From contig MJCC01000020.1 in NCBI GenBank assembly GCA_001766655.1, positions 6,331 through 70,330 on the forward strand: a stretch of DNA of 64,000 nucleotides. The letters run 5' to 3'. Positions 1 through 10,105 of the stretch are shown here, piece after piece. A program made the position numbers and the translations under genes. Every line of letters begins with the position of its first letter. Position 1 is the first letter of the stretch. The DNA is from Phytomonas francai (taxonomy: Eukaryota > Euglenozoa > Kinetoplastea > Trypanosomatida > Trypanosomatidae). The notes below the pieces were generated by a model that saw only the letters and a list, made by a program, of their open reading frames with translations, was not told the origin of the DNA and ran no database searches.

Positions 1-80
1 CCCCCCAAAAAAAAAAAAAAAAGGGAAAAAGGTAATAGTAATAATCCTTTACGAGTTTTCCAAGAGTTAATGATGTAGCT

Positions 81-1169
81 ATGAGAATGCATCAGACATA
101 CGGCTTCATTATATCCTTTCAATCGAACCTGCGCCTGCTGAACTGTTTCTCACCACGGCTAAGCCGCCGCTGCATTTGGGCTCTTTTGCCCCGCCGTTGT
201 TTTCGCAGTTATTTCATTCCTACAACTACACTGCTAATGTGTTGTGATACCGCTATGTGCTTTGCCATCTATTATTCACAGAGGAGCATTTCCTTTTCAG
301 CTTTGTGTTCGACACATTTTTCCAGAGAGGTTTTTAAACCGCTAGCCTCTTCATCGCAGGATCAAGTTGCTGAAGCGGCGATCCACAATTCTTTTGATGC
401 ATCCGAGATCCATTTGCTCATTTATACGAGTTACTCTCATGGGCCAGAAGCCGAACCAGCGCATGATAACAGGGTTGGAAATGATTTTACCGCAGTTAAC
501 CTTTCTTCCCCAATATCTCATGTCACGTCGTTCGCAGTGCTTGATCGCTATGCTTTTCAACAAATGATTGACGAGGCTCTGGCCACGTATTCGATTGACG
601 AGGATCCCCGAGCTTGCTCTTTTGGGAAAACTCTTCAGCACTCTACTACAGGCGAACATTCACCTGGGGATGGTAGATCGTCCGATGGAAGTGAAAGCTC
701 TTTGCCAACTGTCACGGTCATCCAAATGCGGGCGCCAAACCATCTAACACGCGAACTCCACCGACTTCTGCGTAAGTCTGAATGTGAACTGTACCCCCTT
801 CTAAAGGTACAGCAGCGTATAGACGCCTACGTAGACCGCATTTATTACCCGCTTCTTGTGTATACCTTCTTTGCCTTCTTTGTTCTGCACTTCGTTGTCT
901 ACTTCAACTGGATTTTCTTTGTTTTCGATTGGAATCTGGTCGAACCCACGACATATTTTCTGGGTCATACAGGTGTTTTTTTCGCATTGGTCTTCCATTA
1001 CATGCGGTGTGACGTGAGTGACGAGGAATACACGCACAAAAATTTCCTCAGGTTCATAGCTGAGAGACGACGGGGGAATCTCTATAAAAAAGAACAACTA
1101 AAAGAGGGTCGAATTCTAGAACTGAAGGCGTTGGTTGAGGATATCAAAAGGGAGCTGCAGCGAAGTTAG
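81..1169 (+). CDS. Mitochondrial calcium uniporter (MCU)-family pore protein
   Basis: Predicted inner-mitochondrial-membrane protein of 362 aa. The C-terminal third has two hydrophobic segments (about residues 253-281 and 290-306) joined by a short loop holding W284-N-L-V-E288-P289, followed by a charged helix, which is the layout of the MCU pore domain (TM1, WDxxEP selectivity motif, TM2, coiled coil). In known MCU proteins the Asp and Glu of this motif ring the pore mouth and select calcium; here the Asp position is Asn285. The N-terminus is rich in Arg, Ser and hydrophobic residues and looks like a mitochondrial presequence. ATG at 81 is the first after an in-frame stop at 42-44. Kinetoplastids carry several MCU paralogues, so this may be an accessory subunit rather than the canonical pore; which one cannot be told here. 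Family call is good, subunit identity open. Confidence 0.8.
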   Translation: MRMHQTYGFIISFQSNLRLLNCFSPRLSRRCIWALLPRRCFRSYFIPTTTLLMCCDTAMCFAIYYSQRSISFSALCSTHFSREVFKPLASSSQDQVAEAAIHNSFDASEIHLLIYTSYSHGPEAEPAHDNRVGNDFTAVNLSSPISHVTSFAVLDRYAFQQMIDEALATYSIDEDPRACSFGKTLQHSTTGEHSPGDGRSSDGSESSLPTVTVIQMRAPNHLTRELHRLLRKSECELYPLLKVQQRIDAYVDRIYYPLLVYTFFAFFVLHFVVYFNWIFFVFDWNLVEPTTYFLGHTGVFFALVFHYMRCDVSDEEYTHKNFLRFIAERRRGNLYKKEQLKEGRILELKALVEDIKRELQRS

Positions 1170-2168
1170 AATCTCACTGTTCCAAATTTCTATTTTTGTT
1201 ATAATGTGTATTGAATGTAATTGAAACTGCTGTCACAGAGAGAGGGGGGCCAGAGCGGGAGGGGGGGGGGGCATTACAGTCAATTCGATTTTGGTGTTTC
1301 ATAAAGTTTTTCAGTTGCTCATAATATAGGCTTTCTTGTTTTTTTTTTCAAAAATTTCTATATTTATGCGTCGGTATCAGGTTTATTTATTCTACTGCTT
1401 CGTGTACCCTCATCTAGGGGTCTTAAGATAATACCTTAATGCGCGTTCACAGTCTTTTAGTTTGGAGGAATAGCTACCTTTTCAAGGGAAATTGTTTATC
1501 GTGGCATGGAAATATTTTTGTTTCTTTTTTTTTTTTTGCTCTTGTTTTCGAGTAGTTTATTTTGTGCAACATTTCCCTTACGTTGTTGGTTCAACGGAGT
1601 AGATCTCGCTTTTGATATAGATTCTTTGTCCACCTGATAGTGATAGTTATGCATTCATTTTGAATTGTGTCGTAACAGCAGGAAAACTCTAGCTGCAGAG
1701 AAATCAGTATATATATATATATATAATAGTAACACTCACTTGCCGCAGTGCTATCAATGCCATGCTACTATTTTAAAATTGTCTATACACTATCATAAGG
1801 GTCTATAATACCTGAGGCGAGGGTCGGTTTCTTGGCTTGGCTTGGCTTGTCCTCTTCAGACCAAATACTTACGGGAAATGAAATATTAATATGGTTAGTT
1901 TGAGAGATCAATTCCTTGTAGGTATAGATCTTAACATACTTCTTTATAATTGTACATTTCTATACGCATTCTTATGCTTTTCCCTTTTTCAATAAAGTCC
2001 TACGGTAGCTTCAGTATAAGTCTGTTTCAATTTCTGATATAGCTTGGATATCAGGGTTACATTTCTTGCACACATACAATAGGAAAAAAAGTAGCGAAAC
2101 CAACGAAAGAGGCGAGTGTGGGTTCGGTAGAAAGCAGAATCGCAAACCTATAGAGATACACTATTAGA
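1170..2168. other. Intergenic region with splice-acceptor signals and a TA repeat
   Basis: AT-rich spacer without a credible ORF. It holds a G run near 1261-1270, T-rich tracts (about 1328-1340 and 1512-1545), a (TA)n microsatellite at 1708-1725 and a small CTTGG tandem near 1831-1850. It presumably contains the 3' UTR of the upstream gene and the 5' UTR of the next. Confidence 0.6.
1971..1997 (+). promoter_or_regulatory. Predicted trans-splice acceptor for the gene at 2169
   Basis: Pyrimidine-rich tract (1971-1990) followed by the next AG at 1996-1997, giving a predicted 5' UTR of about 170 nt. This is inferred from the kinetoplastid rule of a polypyrimidine tract followed by the first AG; other tracts lie further upstream. 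Confidence 0.4.
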
Positions 2169-3644
2169 ATGTACAGCTCGAACCAAAAAACGTACCATTT
2201 GAGTTCGCCAAATTCTCCAGTTTTACCTGCTCTGATGTCAGCTATTGAATCACGCCCACTTCAGCCAAACCCACATCATGCCCGTTCGGTCACGAGCACT
2301 GCCAGCCTAGCAGCGGTAGTGGCGGCGTGCAATCCAATCAAGACCTTTTCGGGATTAGCTTCTTCTTCTTCATCTGTCGAGTCCCCGTCCCGGGAAGCGC
2401 TAAGGCAGGGCTGCACCACTTTTTTTTTGAATCCCAAATCCCTAGGCGACGGAGAGGTTTTTATGTACCCTACTCGATCGGGAAGAGTGGGCTGTGACGA
2501 GCAGTTGATAAACTCCGGCGTTTGCTCTGACTCTCTGAATTCGGGTACAAACCCTAGTGCGGCGTGCCCGTTGCAAGACAAATTATCAAAATTGAAGCAG
2601 AGCCGACAGCGTATTTGCACGTTTATCAGAGACCCGGCGTTTACTGCCACTGAGACTCCTCAGTCTCACGAAAACGATTGGAGTGGACCCTCTTCTAAAA
2701 GAAATCTTAGGTTAAACAAATCCGATCACGGGCGGGCACCTATGGATAGCACGAAACTATCTACTACCTCGATAGCAAAGGATACAAGGAATGCAGGACG
2801 AAACGCTGCGTTTGGCAACAGGCAGCGTGCAGTGAACTACAATGATCTTATGAAATCTGAGCAGACGGGGCCGTCATCCCTTTTGCCAGATAGAACCTCC
2901 AAGCTAACAGAGCCTCAGAAAAGTGGCCTTGTCCCGGAACCCTCTTTATCACTCGGACACAATTCCGGCACTGTTCCCATTTCAGCAAACGGGCCGTCGT
3001 CGTTGTCGTCTGGATTGGCAGCACTATCTACGCCTAATCCAAGGGTACTTCAGTCTACTTCAAAGGAGGCGGATGGCCTTTCACAGGTGGCCTTTCTAGA
3101 GGGCCCTTTACCGCCTGAGGTGCGCTCCATGATCGCGGCTGCTTGTTCTTTTTCGGTTCCAATTACTCACTACAGCGAGTCGATTGCTGGTGTGAATGAC
3201 ATACCTCATGGTTTTGGAGAAGGTGGATCCTTTATTGCACAGGGGTCCCTTGAGGTTGAAGAGGCTGAGCGACAGGCTCGCCGTTTGCTTAGCACTAGTC
3301 GTCGTCTCAAGGTCTACCGCGAAGAGCTGTTAACCGCGCAGGCGGAGAGCAGTGATGTTCAGGACCTTCTGCAGAAGGATACCCTCGTGCAGCAGGCCCT
3401 TGAGACCGAGCTTGCAGACATAGATAGTAAGATCGCAGCATTGTTACAGGAACGAGCCTTGTGCCAGGCTCAGTTTCAGCAGCAACAAAATATTGCTGCG
3501 CGGGATTCCGAAAAGCTCCTCAAGGCACAAGAGCGAGTCACAGTGTTAAACGAGGCTATTGAGAACATGATGCGTTCAACACAAGCTGATCAGTTGATGC
3601 TGCGTCGACTTGTGCCGAACCTGAACATTGAAAATTATATTTGA
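2169..3644 (+). CDS. Unrecognised protein, disordered N-terminus and C-terminal coiled coil
   Basis: 491 aa, family not recognised. Residues 1 to about 350 are Ser/Pro/Thr/Asn-rich and look disordered. From about residue 365 to the end the chain is rich in Glu, Ala, Leu, Gln and Arg with heptad-like spacing (for example EVEEAERQARRLL and LETELADIDSKIAALLQERA), a confident coiled coil ending in a short hydrophobic tail. No signal peptide or membrane segment. The ATG at 2169 directly follows an AT-rich 5' UTR. The layout suggests a scaffold or cytoskeletal protein, but that is inference only. Confidence 0.75.
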   Translation: MYSSNQKTYHLSSPNSPVLPALMSAIESRPLQPNPHHARSVTSTASLAAVVAACNPIKTFSGLASSSSSVESPSREALRQGCTTFFLNPKSLGDGEVFMYPTRSGRVGCDEQLINSGVCSDSLNSGTNPSAACPLQDKLSKLKQSRQRICTFIRDPAFTATETPQSHENDWSGPSSKRNLRLNKSDHGRAPMDSTKLSTTSIAKDTRNAGRNAAFGNRQRAVNYNDLMKSEQTGPSSLLPDRTSKLTEPQKSGLVPEPSLSLGHNSGTVPISANGPSSLSSGLAALSTPNPRVLQSTSKEADGLSQVAFLEGPLPPEVRSMIAAACSFSVPITHYSESIAGVNDIPHGFGEGGSFIAQGSLEVEEAERQARRLLSTSRRLKVYREELLTAQAESSDVQDLLQKDTLVQQALETELADIDSKIAALLQERALCQAQFQQQQNIAARDSEKLLKAQERVTVLNEAIENMMRSTQADQLMLRRLVPNLNIENYI

Positions 3645-4226
3645 ACCCGCTGTCTTTTGTTTTCATACGTGTTGTCATGGCTAATATGGAAACGATGCGA
3701 GTGCGCGAGGGGTTTCCCCTTCTCTATGTACATCCCTGTTCGGCACCGAGTCGACTAAGGGTAAGCAAGAGAGAAAGGATTGAACCGCACAAAAGTGTGG
3801 GGGGTGGGTGGATAAAGGCAAAAAAGTATTATTTCCGATGTTTAGTTTTGCTGTTCAAAAGTGATTCTTAAATCAATGTTGTATTTTATGTAGATAACTC
3901 ACCAAATGAATGCATAAATATAGTATGTTGATTTTAGATCTCTAACGCATTTTTTAATTCAAAGTGTTTGCATGGGATCTCTATCACTACCACTTTTTTT
4001 CAATTGGTTGTTCCAAGAAAGTACATTTACTGATTGCCACTGATTACCGCTTTGTTTTGTTTTTCCCATTTTTATTTTTATTTCTTCCCATGAGCTCCGC
4101 TACCATTGATCGCTTCGGGATGGATAACTATGAATATCATTCTTCTTCCTTGCTTGATTAGTATCCATTGTCGTAAATAAGATCAATACTAAGGGAAAAT
4201 TGACGAAGGCAATCGAAAAAGAATCA
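3645..4226. other. Intergenic region
   Basis: AT-rich spacer. A 76-codon ORF just after the upstream stop has no supporting features. The main landmark is the T-rich tract at 4051-4090 with AG at 4093-4094, the likely splice acceptor for the next gene. Confidence 0.5.
4051..4094 (+). promoter_or_regulatory. Predicted trans-splice acceptor for the gene at 4227
   Basis: A 40-nt pyrimidine-dominated tract is followed by ATG and then AG at 4093-4094, predicting a 5' UTR of about 130 nt. Good composition, not proven. Confidence 0.45.
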
Positions 4227-4997
4227 ATGGGTGTAGAGAATGACTTTTTAGGTGTCGAAAAAGAGCTTCGCGAAATCACGGCAGATTTCGCCTCTGGCCA
4301 CATGAACGCATTTGGTTCCAAAGCAACCCAAGATGCTTTTTTTTGCGAACTCAAAATTATCGCTGAGATCGAAACGCAAGTGTTCAACAAGACGTGTTCG
4401 ATCCTTAAGCAGGGAAACGAGGATGACCACACGTTGTTGACGAGTATGTTTGCAAGCGCTCAGCCGCCGTCACCGCATGCTGCTGATCCGTCTAACAAAA
4501 CCAGCGCCAATCACGCGCCGAGACCGAGCACCACAACACCACAGCAGTCGAATGGGACTATGGAAGCAGCATCTATAGACGCACAGTGTAGAGGCTCTAC
4601 CGGGGATAACGTTCAAGAGATGGATGAAACGACACACTCGAGACGGTTGCCTGCGTCCCTCAGCGCTGATAGATCCCCACATCCACGTCTAACCCCCCGA
4701 AAATCCTCCCGCGGCCACACGTCCGCGTTGCCCACTGGTTGGGATGGAACTAACTTTGGCAGTGGCGCGGCGAATGGTGTCCCTCCGACCCAAAATGCCG
4801 ACTGGAGTGACGACTCAGGGTTTTCGGACAAATGCTTTGAGAAGGTTACCGATCGGTTCAGCTTCTTGGAAACGGAGTTCTCCACCTTAGGGAACAAGCT
4901 TCAAGACATTCTCAAGCATGTGACACAACTTAATACGATGTTGCATCAAATAAACGAAGGATTTGCGGTGAGCAGCGATGATGATGATGCAAATTGA
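4227..4997 (+). CDS. Unrecognised small acidic protein with helical ends
   Basis: 256 aa from the first ATG at 4227. The frame is open nine codons further upstream but only to a TTG, so 4227 is preferred. Residues about 1-70 (from MGVENDFLGVEKELREITAD) look helical. The middle (about 75-200) is Ser/Pro/Thr/Asn-rich and disordered. Residues about 205-245 again form a probable amphipathic helix (KVTDRFSFLETEFSTLGNKL), and the end is a run of Ser/Asp. No family recognised. Two short helical modules joined by a disordered linker suit an adaptor or complex subunit, but nothing specific can be claimed. Confidence 0.7.
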   Translation: MGVENDFLGVEKELREITADFASGHMNAFGSKATQDAFFCELKIIAEIETQVFNKTCSILKQGNEDDHTLLTSMFASAQPPSPHAADPSNKTSANHAPRPSTTTPQQSNGTMEAASIDAQCRGSTGDNVQEMDETTHSRRLPASLSADRSPHPRLTPRKSSRGHTSALPTGWDGTNFGSGAANGVPPTQNADWSDDSGFSDKCFEKVTDRFSFLETEFSTLGNKLQDILKHVTQLNTMLHQINEGFAVSSDDDDAN

Positions 4998-5770
4998 GGA
5001 AGATCAGGGAGCTGATTTTTCGTAATTCTTAAGCAAGTCCAGATACGCTAAAAAGATTGCGGATGCAGTGTGAGCAAACTCATTCCGTTGCCAGACTTAT
5101 ATGATAAGTAATATACAAAGGGTGGCACAATGAAATGTGAGCTGTCTACACAGAACTGGAGAGTTGTGCAAACTAATGTTGTCATCCCCATGCTACATGG
5201 CTGAGTGAAGCTTAGGGGATGGTGCCGTAGTATCTCTTAGATGAGGGGGGCTCTCTGTAATGCAAATAGCTTTGCTTATTTAGAAATGCGGCAAAGGCTA
5301 AGGGACTGAAGCGTTTGTTGGAGCACGTATTTTTCAATTATGTTCTTTTATTGTCTTGCTGTATACTATTTATCCCACTGTATGTCAGGGCTACTGAGTC
5401 AAGCATACAGCGGAAGCAAGGGAACTCGAATGGACTAGTCGAGGCTCTGTTTTCTTTTTTGTTTTTCCATAAATTTATCTCGGTTATCCTCCCCCTTCCC
5501 CTAAAGAAGAAATGGCATGCAGGTTATCGTGGTATGCTCTAACTTACGCCTTTTAGTTTTCTCTCTTTTCCACTGTTTCTTTTTATTTATATGTTTCAAA
5601 TATAAAAGATGCACAAGGGAGTGCGATATTAAACTATATCAGGAGTAAACATAACCTAATAATATCGACACTAACGTTAATAGTCATTTGGCAGCGCTGA
5701 CTAGGGAAGTAAAGGGCGGGGGTTAATCAATAAATAGATAGGCTTCTACAAGGATAGCTTCGTCTAGAAT
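4998..5770. other. Intergenic region
   Basis: No credible gene. A 75-codon frame at 5315 begins with TTG and is rejected. Pyrimidine-rich tracts lie at about 5445-5470 and 5551-5590; the AG following the second is at 5607-5608, a plausible acceptor for the importin-like gene. Confidence 0.5.
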
Positions 5771-8700
5771 ATGGCTTCCACTGCACTTAGTAATGAAACA
5801 TTGTATCAAATATTTGAGGCCACACTTTCTTCTGATAAATCAGTGCGCGAATTTGGTGAGAAAACACTCAATGAGATTTCTCTTCATCACAATGACCTCG
5901 TTTTGCATCTCATCCGCTTCTGCTGTGAGCCCCTTTCAGTACCAACAAGCATTGATTTGTCAGGAAGCCCACATGACCTACGCGGTCAGCAACGGTTGAT
6001 ACTGCAAAAACATGGAAATATGCAGCTTGCCGCTGCAATTCGGGTCCACAATGTGCTAGGTCGCAGCGATTGGAATCGAAATGCGTATTTCACCGAGGAA
6101 GTAAAAAGGCAAGTCCGTCAGTTAATCGTACCGATCCAGTGCATGCCTCATGTTCTTGAGCATGTGCGGCGCCAGTTGCTCGTTTCTACAAGCGCATTAA
6201 TAACGTACGAATTCCCAGAGAAATGGCCGCAGCTTGTTCCCCATCTAGAGAGTCTGTTGGGGGACTGGACCGTTGCATTGCGTGCAGCTATTGACTCTAG
6301 TGACATGCACGCGCAGGTATTGCCTATTATTGTGCAGATGAAGGCAGGCTTGGCGATCTTGTACTGCTGCTGTCGCGTGTATGAGGATCCTATTAAAATT
6401 GATGCGGCAGCTGTGGACGCTTTTTCAACTCAGATAGTGCCCTCACTAGTCAGCCTAGGAGAAATATTAGAAGGGTTATGGTCTCAAGAAGTTGTGCGCT
6501 GTAGTGCTGCTGACCCAGCTCAGATGGCTGGCGCTCTTGACGGGAGTCCTGTGGTACCAGGCGGTGAGGCGCGTGCTGTGGGGAGCGGGGACTCGCTGTT
6601 GGAACAGTCCTCGCTTCAGACGGAGCTTTCTCATGCTTTGCGGCTCGTTTTAAAGTGTTTCTGGTCATTGTGCGAACAGAGGTACCCGAAATGTCTCTGT
6701 GACAGCACACTTTTTCACCGTTTATGGAATATCTCCTTCAAGATCCCAACAGAGGTGGCTTTCGCACACTACTTACCATGGTGCAGAAAACAACTGCTTC
6801 TGTGGCTACGTGGCGGTGCCCAGAATGAGTGCAATACGGAGGTAGCGAGGGTTTCTTATGAGCGCCATGGCGACCAATTCGAAATCTTCCAAAAGACATC
6901 GTTGTGGCGCATGCTGAAATGGGTCGGAAACCTATCGTACAAATTCCTCCAGGACTTCATGGCACCAAAGAGTTGTGAGAAGCGAGCTCGCGCTGTGGCA
7001 ACCCTCTTTTGTGAAATCTATTTGGGTGACGTCGTACAGGCTGCGCTGCATCTCGTGCGATGGCACACCCTGACATTGACAGCTGAGGAGAGCTCTTCAG
7101 AGCCGTATTTTGTGTGTTTGTTAAGCTCAAAAGCGTATATTGTCGCACTTGAAACGTTAGGTACGGCAGTAAACCACCGGCGACTCTACGAGACAATCCT
7201 TCATCCTGTTGCAGAGGAACTGATGACAGTGATGCTTTTTCCTCGTTTGGCGTTCTCCACCGAAGACAGTGAGATGTGGTTGAACAACCCGGAAGAGTAT
7301 GTTCGGAAGCAAATGACCCCCACTGGGGATATCTATAACGCCAAGGTTATCTCTGTCACCACTCTCCTCTCATTAGTCACGCCCAGCAAAAAGCACGTGG
7401 ACGTGGAATTTCTTCCGAAATTCGCAAATTTCTTAATAAATCAGCTTCGGGTTTACGCACCGCGGGGGCTTCAAGGATTGTGGGAAGCAGAGTCTAGCCC
7501 TGAGGACTGGGAGGCTGCTCGACGGGTAGATGCAGCACTGTTTTGTATCTACAATTTCAAAAAAGCCTTGCTTGGTATGCAGGTAGGGCACGAACATCTA
7601 GAAAGCGTACTAAGCACCTTTGTGGTGCCTGCGATGCAGGCACGGCTTGGGTTTTTGCGTGCTCGAGCAGTGCTTGTGCTGAGCACCTTTTCTGAGAGCA
7701 TCCAGTGGAGCAGCGTTGAGGCCTACCAGACTGCCCTTCGCGCAGCGCTGCCGCTGCTGCGCGATTCTGAGACTCCGGTTCAAATTCAAGCTTGCGTCTG
7801 TTTTGCACGTTTGGCGTGCCATCCGTACGCGTGTGACGTCGTGTTGCCGTGCATTGCCGAGCTCATTCAACATTACTTTCAGATCATGCAATTAATGGAT
7901 AGCGAGTCGGTGGTACGGACCTTGCGCAAGACGATATCGTTTTACCGGGACTCGCTTTCGCAATGGGGTTTAGAGTTGGCTGATATGATTGTGAAGCATT
8001 TTTCGTTCGTGGCTCAGACGTTTTCGAGTAAATATAACCAACTGGAGGACAATGGTGCCGCCAACGCTGAGGAAAGGGGGAGTCGTGCCATGTCCGGATA
8101 CTTGGAGGACGAAGGTCTTTCTAACACCCTCATGGCGGCCGATGAGCTCCTTGAAACGCTCATCACCTTAGTCAAGGTGCTCCCGCGTAGCTCGTCTGAG
8201 CGAAGGGGAAGGACGGGTGGTGTCAGTGCTAGAGACCCGTCCTGCTTATCTCCGACCAGCGCAGAGATGGATGAGAACCTATTTGTGCAGATGCAGCAGC
8301 GTGTTGCACCAATGCTTTTTTTCATCTTGAGCCATCAGAGCGGGAGCGCGTATGGCTTCATGGACTCCGCCCTGAATTTGCTAACGACACTGCTCGCGCG
8401 GAGCCCGTGTGTGGCGTTGGTGACCTGGCGACTTTTACCGTGTTTGCACCATCTGGTGTGTCATGCTGGCTCTACCGACTACTTCGCAGAGATGCTTTCC
8501 CCTATCGATAACTTTATCTCAGTCTCGCCGCAGCTTTTTTTGACCACCCCCATGAGCGTATTATGCGGAGGGGAGGCTCACGTTCCTCGCTTCACGAGCA
8601 GCAGCGCCCCTGCGCCTGGTGGTGTGGAGGGGGCGGTGCGTGACCTAGGCGAGTGGACTCCGGCCCAGCTGCTCCAAGACATGTGCCGGGTTGTACTACT

Positions 8701-10105
8701 CTGCCCAACTTCACATAACCGTGAAATATCGGCTGTCCCAAAGCTTTATGACTCGTTATTGCAGAACTACTGGTTATTAGTCTTTTCTTCTTCCCCTTCG
8801 ACATGGGTCTTCTCAACACCGTTTAACTCTGCAGGGCCGGTGATTCTCGGGGAGGCCACCATATCGCTGCTTGCGGAACATGTTGTCAAACCCATTGTTC
8901 AAGAAGTGCTTTGTGTTCTTGATAATCGACCTAAACTGAATTCTACGCTTCGGGCGTTATTCTCGAATGTGATCTTTTCTTGTATCCTGGCGGATGCCAA
9001 CTCGACCTTAACGATTCTGGGTAATTCCAAGGCCATTTACCCTTTTTTTGAGCAGTATACCTCTGTTGTAGTGAAGCCTTCGGTGAGCTCTGGAGCAGTT
9101 TCACGCGACAAAAAGGACGCAAATAAGCGGCAGATTCAGACTATGGGCAGTCATATCACCACTAAGGCGGGAGCATGTGCCGATTTACTGCGTAGCTACG
9201 ATCGCGCTTTGTTTATTTTGGCCTTTTCCCGTGCCATGGGCTTCCTGTCTGTCTGTCAAAATTATTGTGAGCAGCAGCAGCAGTGGCATGGGGGGGGCAA
9301 CCTGGCAGTCTACGCTGATCTTGAGGCATCCCTCGCTGCAGTTGTGGAGAGCCGTCTTTTGGAGCAGTTTGCACAACAGGACCGCGACGCAAGCGCCCGA
9401 GAGATTGCATTCCACGTGAAGCGTCTACAGAAGTGGATGGCCCAGGTGCAAAAGAATACGGGCAAGCCCCAGCCTCATCCCCCGGCCGCGGCTCTTGATG
9501 CCGCTGTCGCTGCCATTGCTCATGGTGTTGCTTTCATGAAAGCATACCAATCTTCTTCAGGGAGAGGGGGCGCCGTTAGTACCGCTGAGGACGAGGATGA
9601 TGGGTGGGAGGATGATGAAGACGGGTCCAGCGGTGAAAGTAGCTGCACTACTGCCTCAGATATTGAGTATGAGGGAAGTGAGGAAATGCTGGACAACGAT
9701 GATTTCGATGATGATCATGGCGGTGATAATAACCAAGACTCTGGAACATTCCATTCTCTTTGCGCACAGGCTCAAAATGTGCGTCAGGAACTTGAACCCA
9801 CACCTGAATATGAGGGTAACGCCTCCATGATTAAGTTTGTGAGTGACGCTGGTGACGACGAGGATGAATTTGACAACTTTCTAGATGAAGACAATTTTGA
9901 AAGTGCCATAGATGAGGTGAACCCATGGGGTGTGTTGTTGGATAGCATTGCCGCTAATGATGGCTATTTCCCCCAAACAACGAGACAGACTTTATGGAGT
10001 TTAATTGCTCAGCACAATGCAATTAATGGTTTCGCCGAGGTCAGAACAGTTGTGGACCTTCTGTTTTTGCTGCGCGCTCAGTCAGCGGAACTCCTACACA
10101 AATAA
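5771..10105 (+). CDS. Importin-beta family karyopherin, importin-7/8-like
   Basis: 1444 aa, predicted nuclear transport receptor that carries cargo through the pore under Ran control. The N-terminus matches the importin-beta N-terminal (Ran-binding) layout: helical repeats starting SDKSVREFGEKTLNEIS, then QLAAAIRVHNVLGRSDW, then a HEAT-type segment ending in YEFPEKWPQLVPHLESLL, which is the W-P region conserved in importins 7/8 and yeast Sxm1/Nmd5. The whole length is Leu/Ala-rich alpha-helical repeat. Near the C-terminus there are strongly acidic stretches (about 1275-1325 and 1355-1380, including EDEDDGWEDDEDG), a hallmark of the importin-7/8 group. It is longer than human importin-7 (about 1040 aa), through inserted loops such as the Glu/Gly-rich one near residue 255. 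Karyopherin assignment is firm; the subfamily is probable. Confidence 0.85.
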   Translation: MASTALSNETLYQIFEATLSSDKSVREFGEKTLNEISLHHNDLVLHLIRFCCEPLSVPTSIDLSGSPHDLRGQQRLILQKHGNMQLAAAIRVHNVLGRSDWNRNAYFTEEVKRQVRQLIVPIQCMPHVLEHVRRQLLVSTSALITYEFPEKWPQLVPHLESLLGDWTVALRAAIDSSDMHAQVLPIIVQMKAGLAILYCCCRVYEDPIKIDAAAVDAFSTQIVPSLVSLGEILEGLWSQEVVRCSAADPAQMAGALDGSPVVPGGEARAVGSGDSLLEQSSLQTELSHALRLVLKCFWSLCEQRYPKCLCDSTLFHRLWNISFKIPTEVAFAHYLPWCRKQLLLWLRGGAQNECNTEVARVSYERHGDQFEIFQKTSLWRMLKWVGNLSYKFLQDFMAPKSCEKRARAVATLFCEIYLGDVVQAALHLVRWHTLTLTAEESSSEPYFVCLLSSKAYIVALETLGTAVNHRRLYETILHPVAEELMTVMLFPRLAFSTEDSEMWLNNPEEYVRKQMTPTGDIYNAKVISVTTLLSLVTPSKKHVDVEFLPKFANFLINQLRVYAPRGLQGLWEAESSPEDWEAARRVDAALFCIYNFKKALLGMQVGHEHLESVLSTFVVPAMQARLGFLRARAVLVLSTFSESIQWSSVEAYQTALRAALPLLRDSETPVQIQACVCFARLACHPYACDVVLPCIAELIQHYFQIMQLMDSESVVRTLRKTISFYRDSLSQWGLELADMIVKHFSFVAQTFSSKYNQLEDNGAANAEERGSRAMSGYLEDEGLSNTLMAADELLETLITLVKVLPRSSSERRGRTGGVSARDPSCLSPTSAEMDENLFVQMQQRVAPMLFFILSHQSGSAYGFMDSALNLLTTLLARSPCVALVTWRLLPCLHHLVCHAGSTDYFAEMLSPIDNFISVSPQLFLTTPMSVLCGGEAHVPRFTSSSAPAPGGVEGAVRDLGEWTPAQLLQDMCRVVLLCPTSHNREISAVPKLYDSLLQNYWLLVFSSSPSTWVFSTPFNSAGPVILGEATISLLAEHVVKPIVQEVLCVLDNRPKLNSTLRALFSNVIFSCILADANSTLTILGNSKAIYPFFEQYTSVVVKPSVSSGAVSRDKKDANKRQIQTMGSHITTKAGACADLLRSYDRALFILAFSRAMGFLSVCQNYCEQQQQWHGGGNLAVYADLEASLAAVVESRLLEQFAQQDRDASAREIAFHVKRLQKWMAQVQKNTGKPQPHPPAAALDAAVAAIAHGVAFMKAYQSSSGRGGAVSTAEDEDDGWEDDEDGSSGESSCTTASDIEYEGSEEMLDNDDFDDDHGGDNNQDSGTFHSLCAQAQNVRQELEPTPEYEGNASMIKFVSDAGDDEDEFDNFLDEDNFESAIDEVNPWGVLLDSIAANDGYFPQTTRQTLWSLIAQHNAINGFAEVRTVVDLLFLLRAQSAELLHK

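Noticed and set aside
5315..5542. 75-codon ORF with a signal-peptide-like start
   Set aside because: Begins with TTG, not ATG; the hydrophobic start comes from T-rich spacer.
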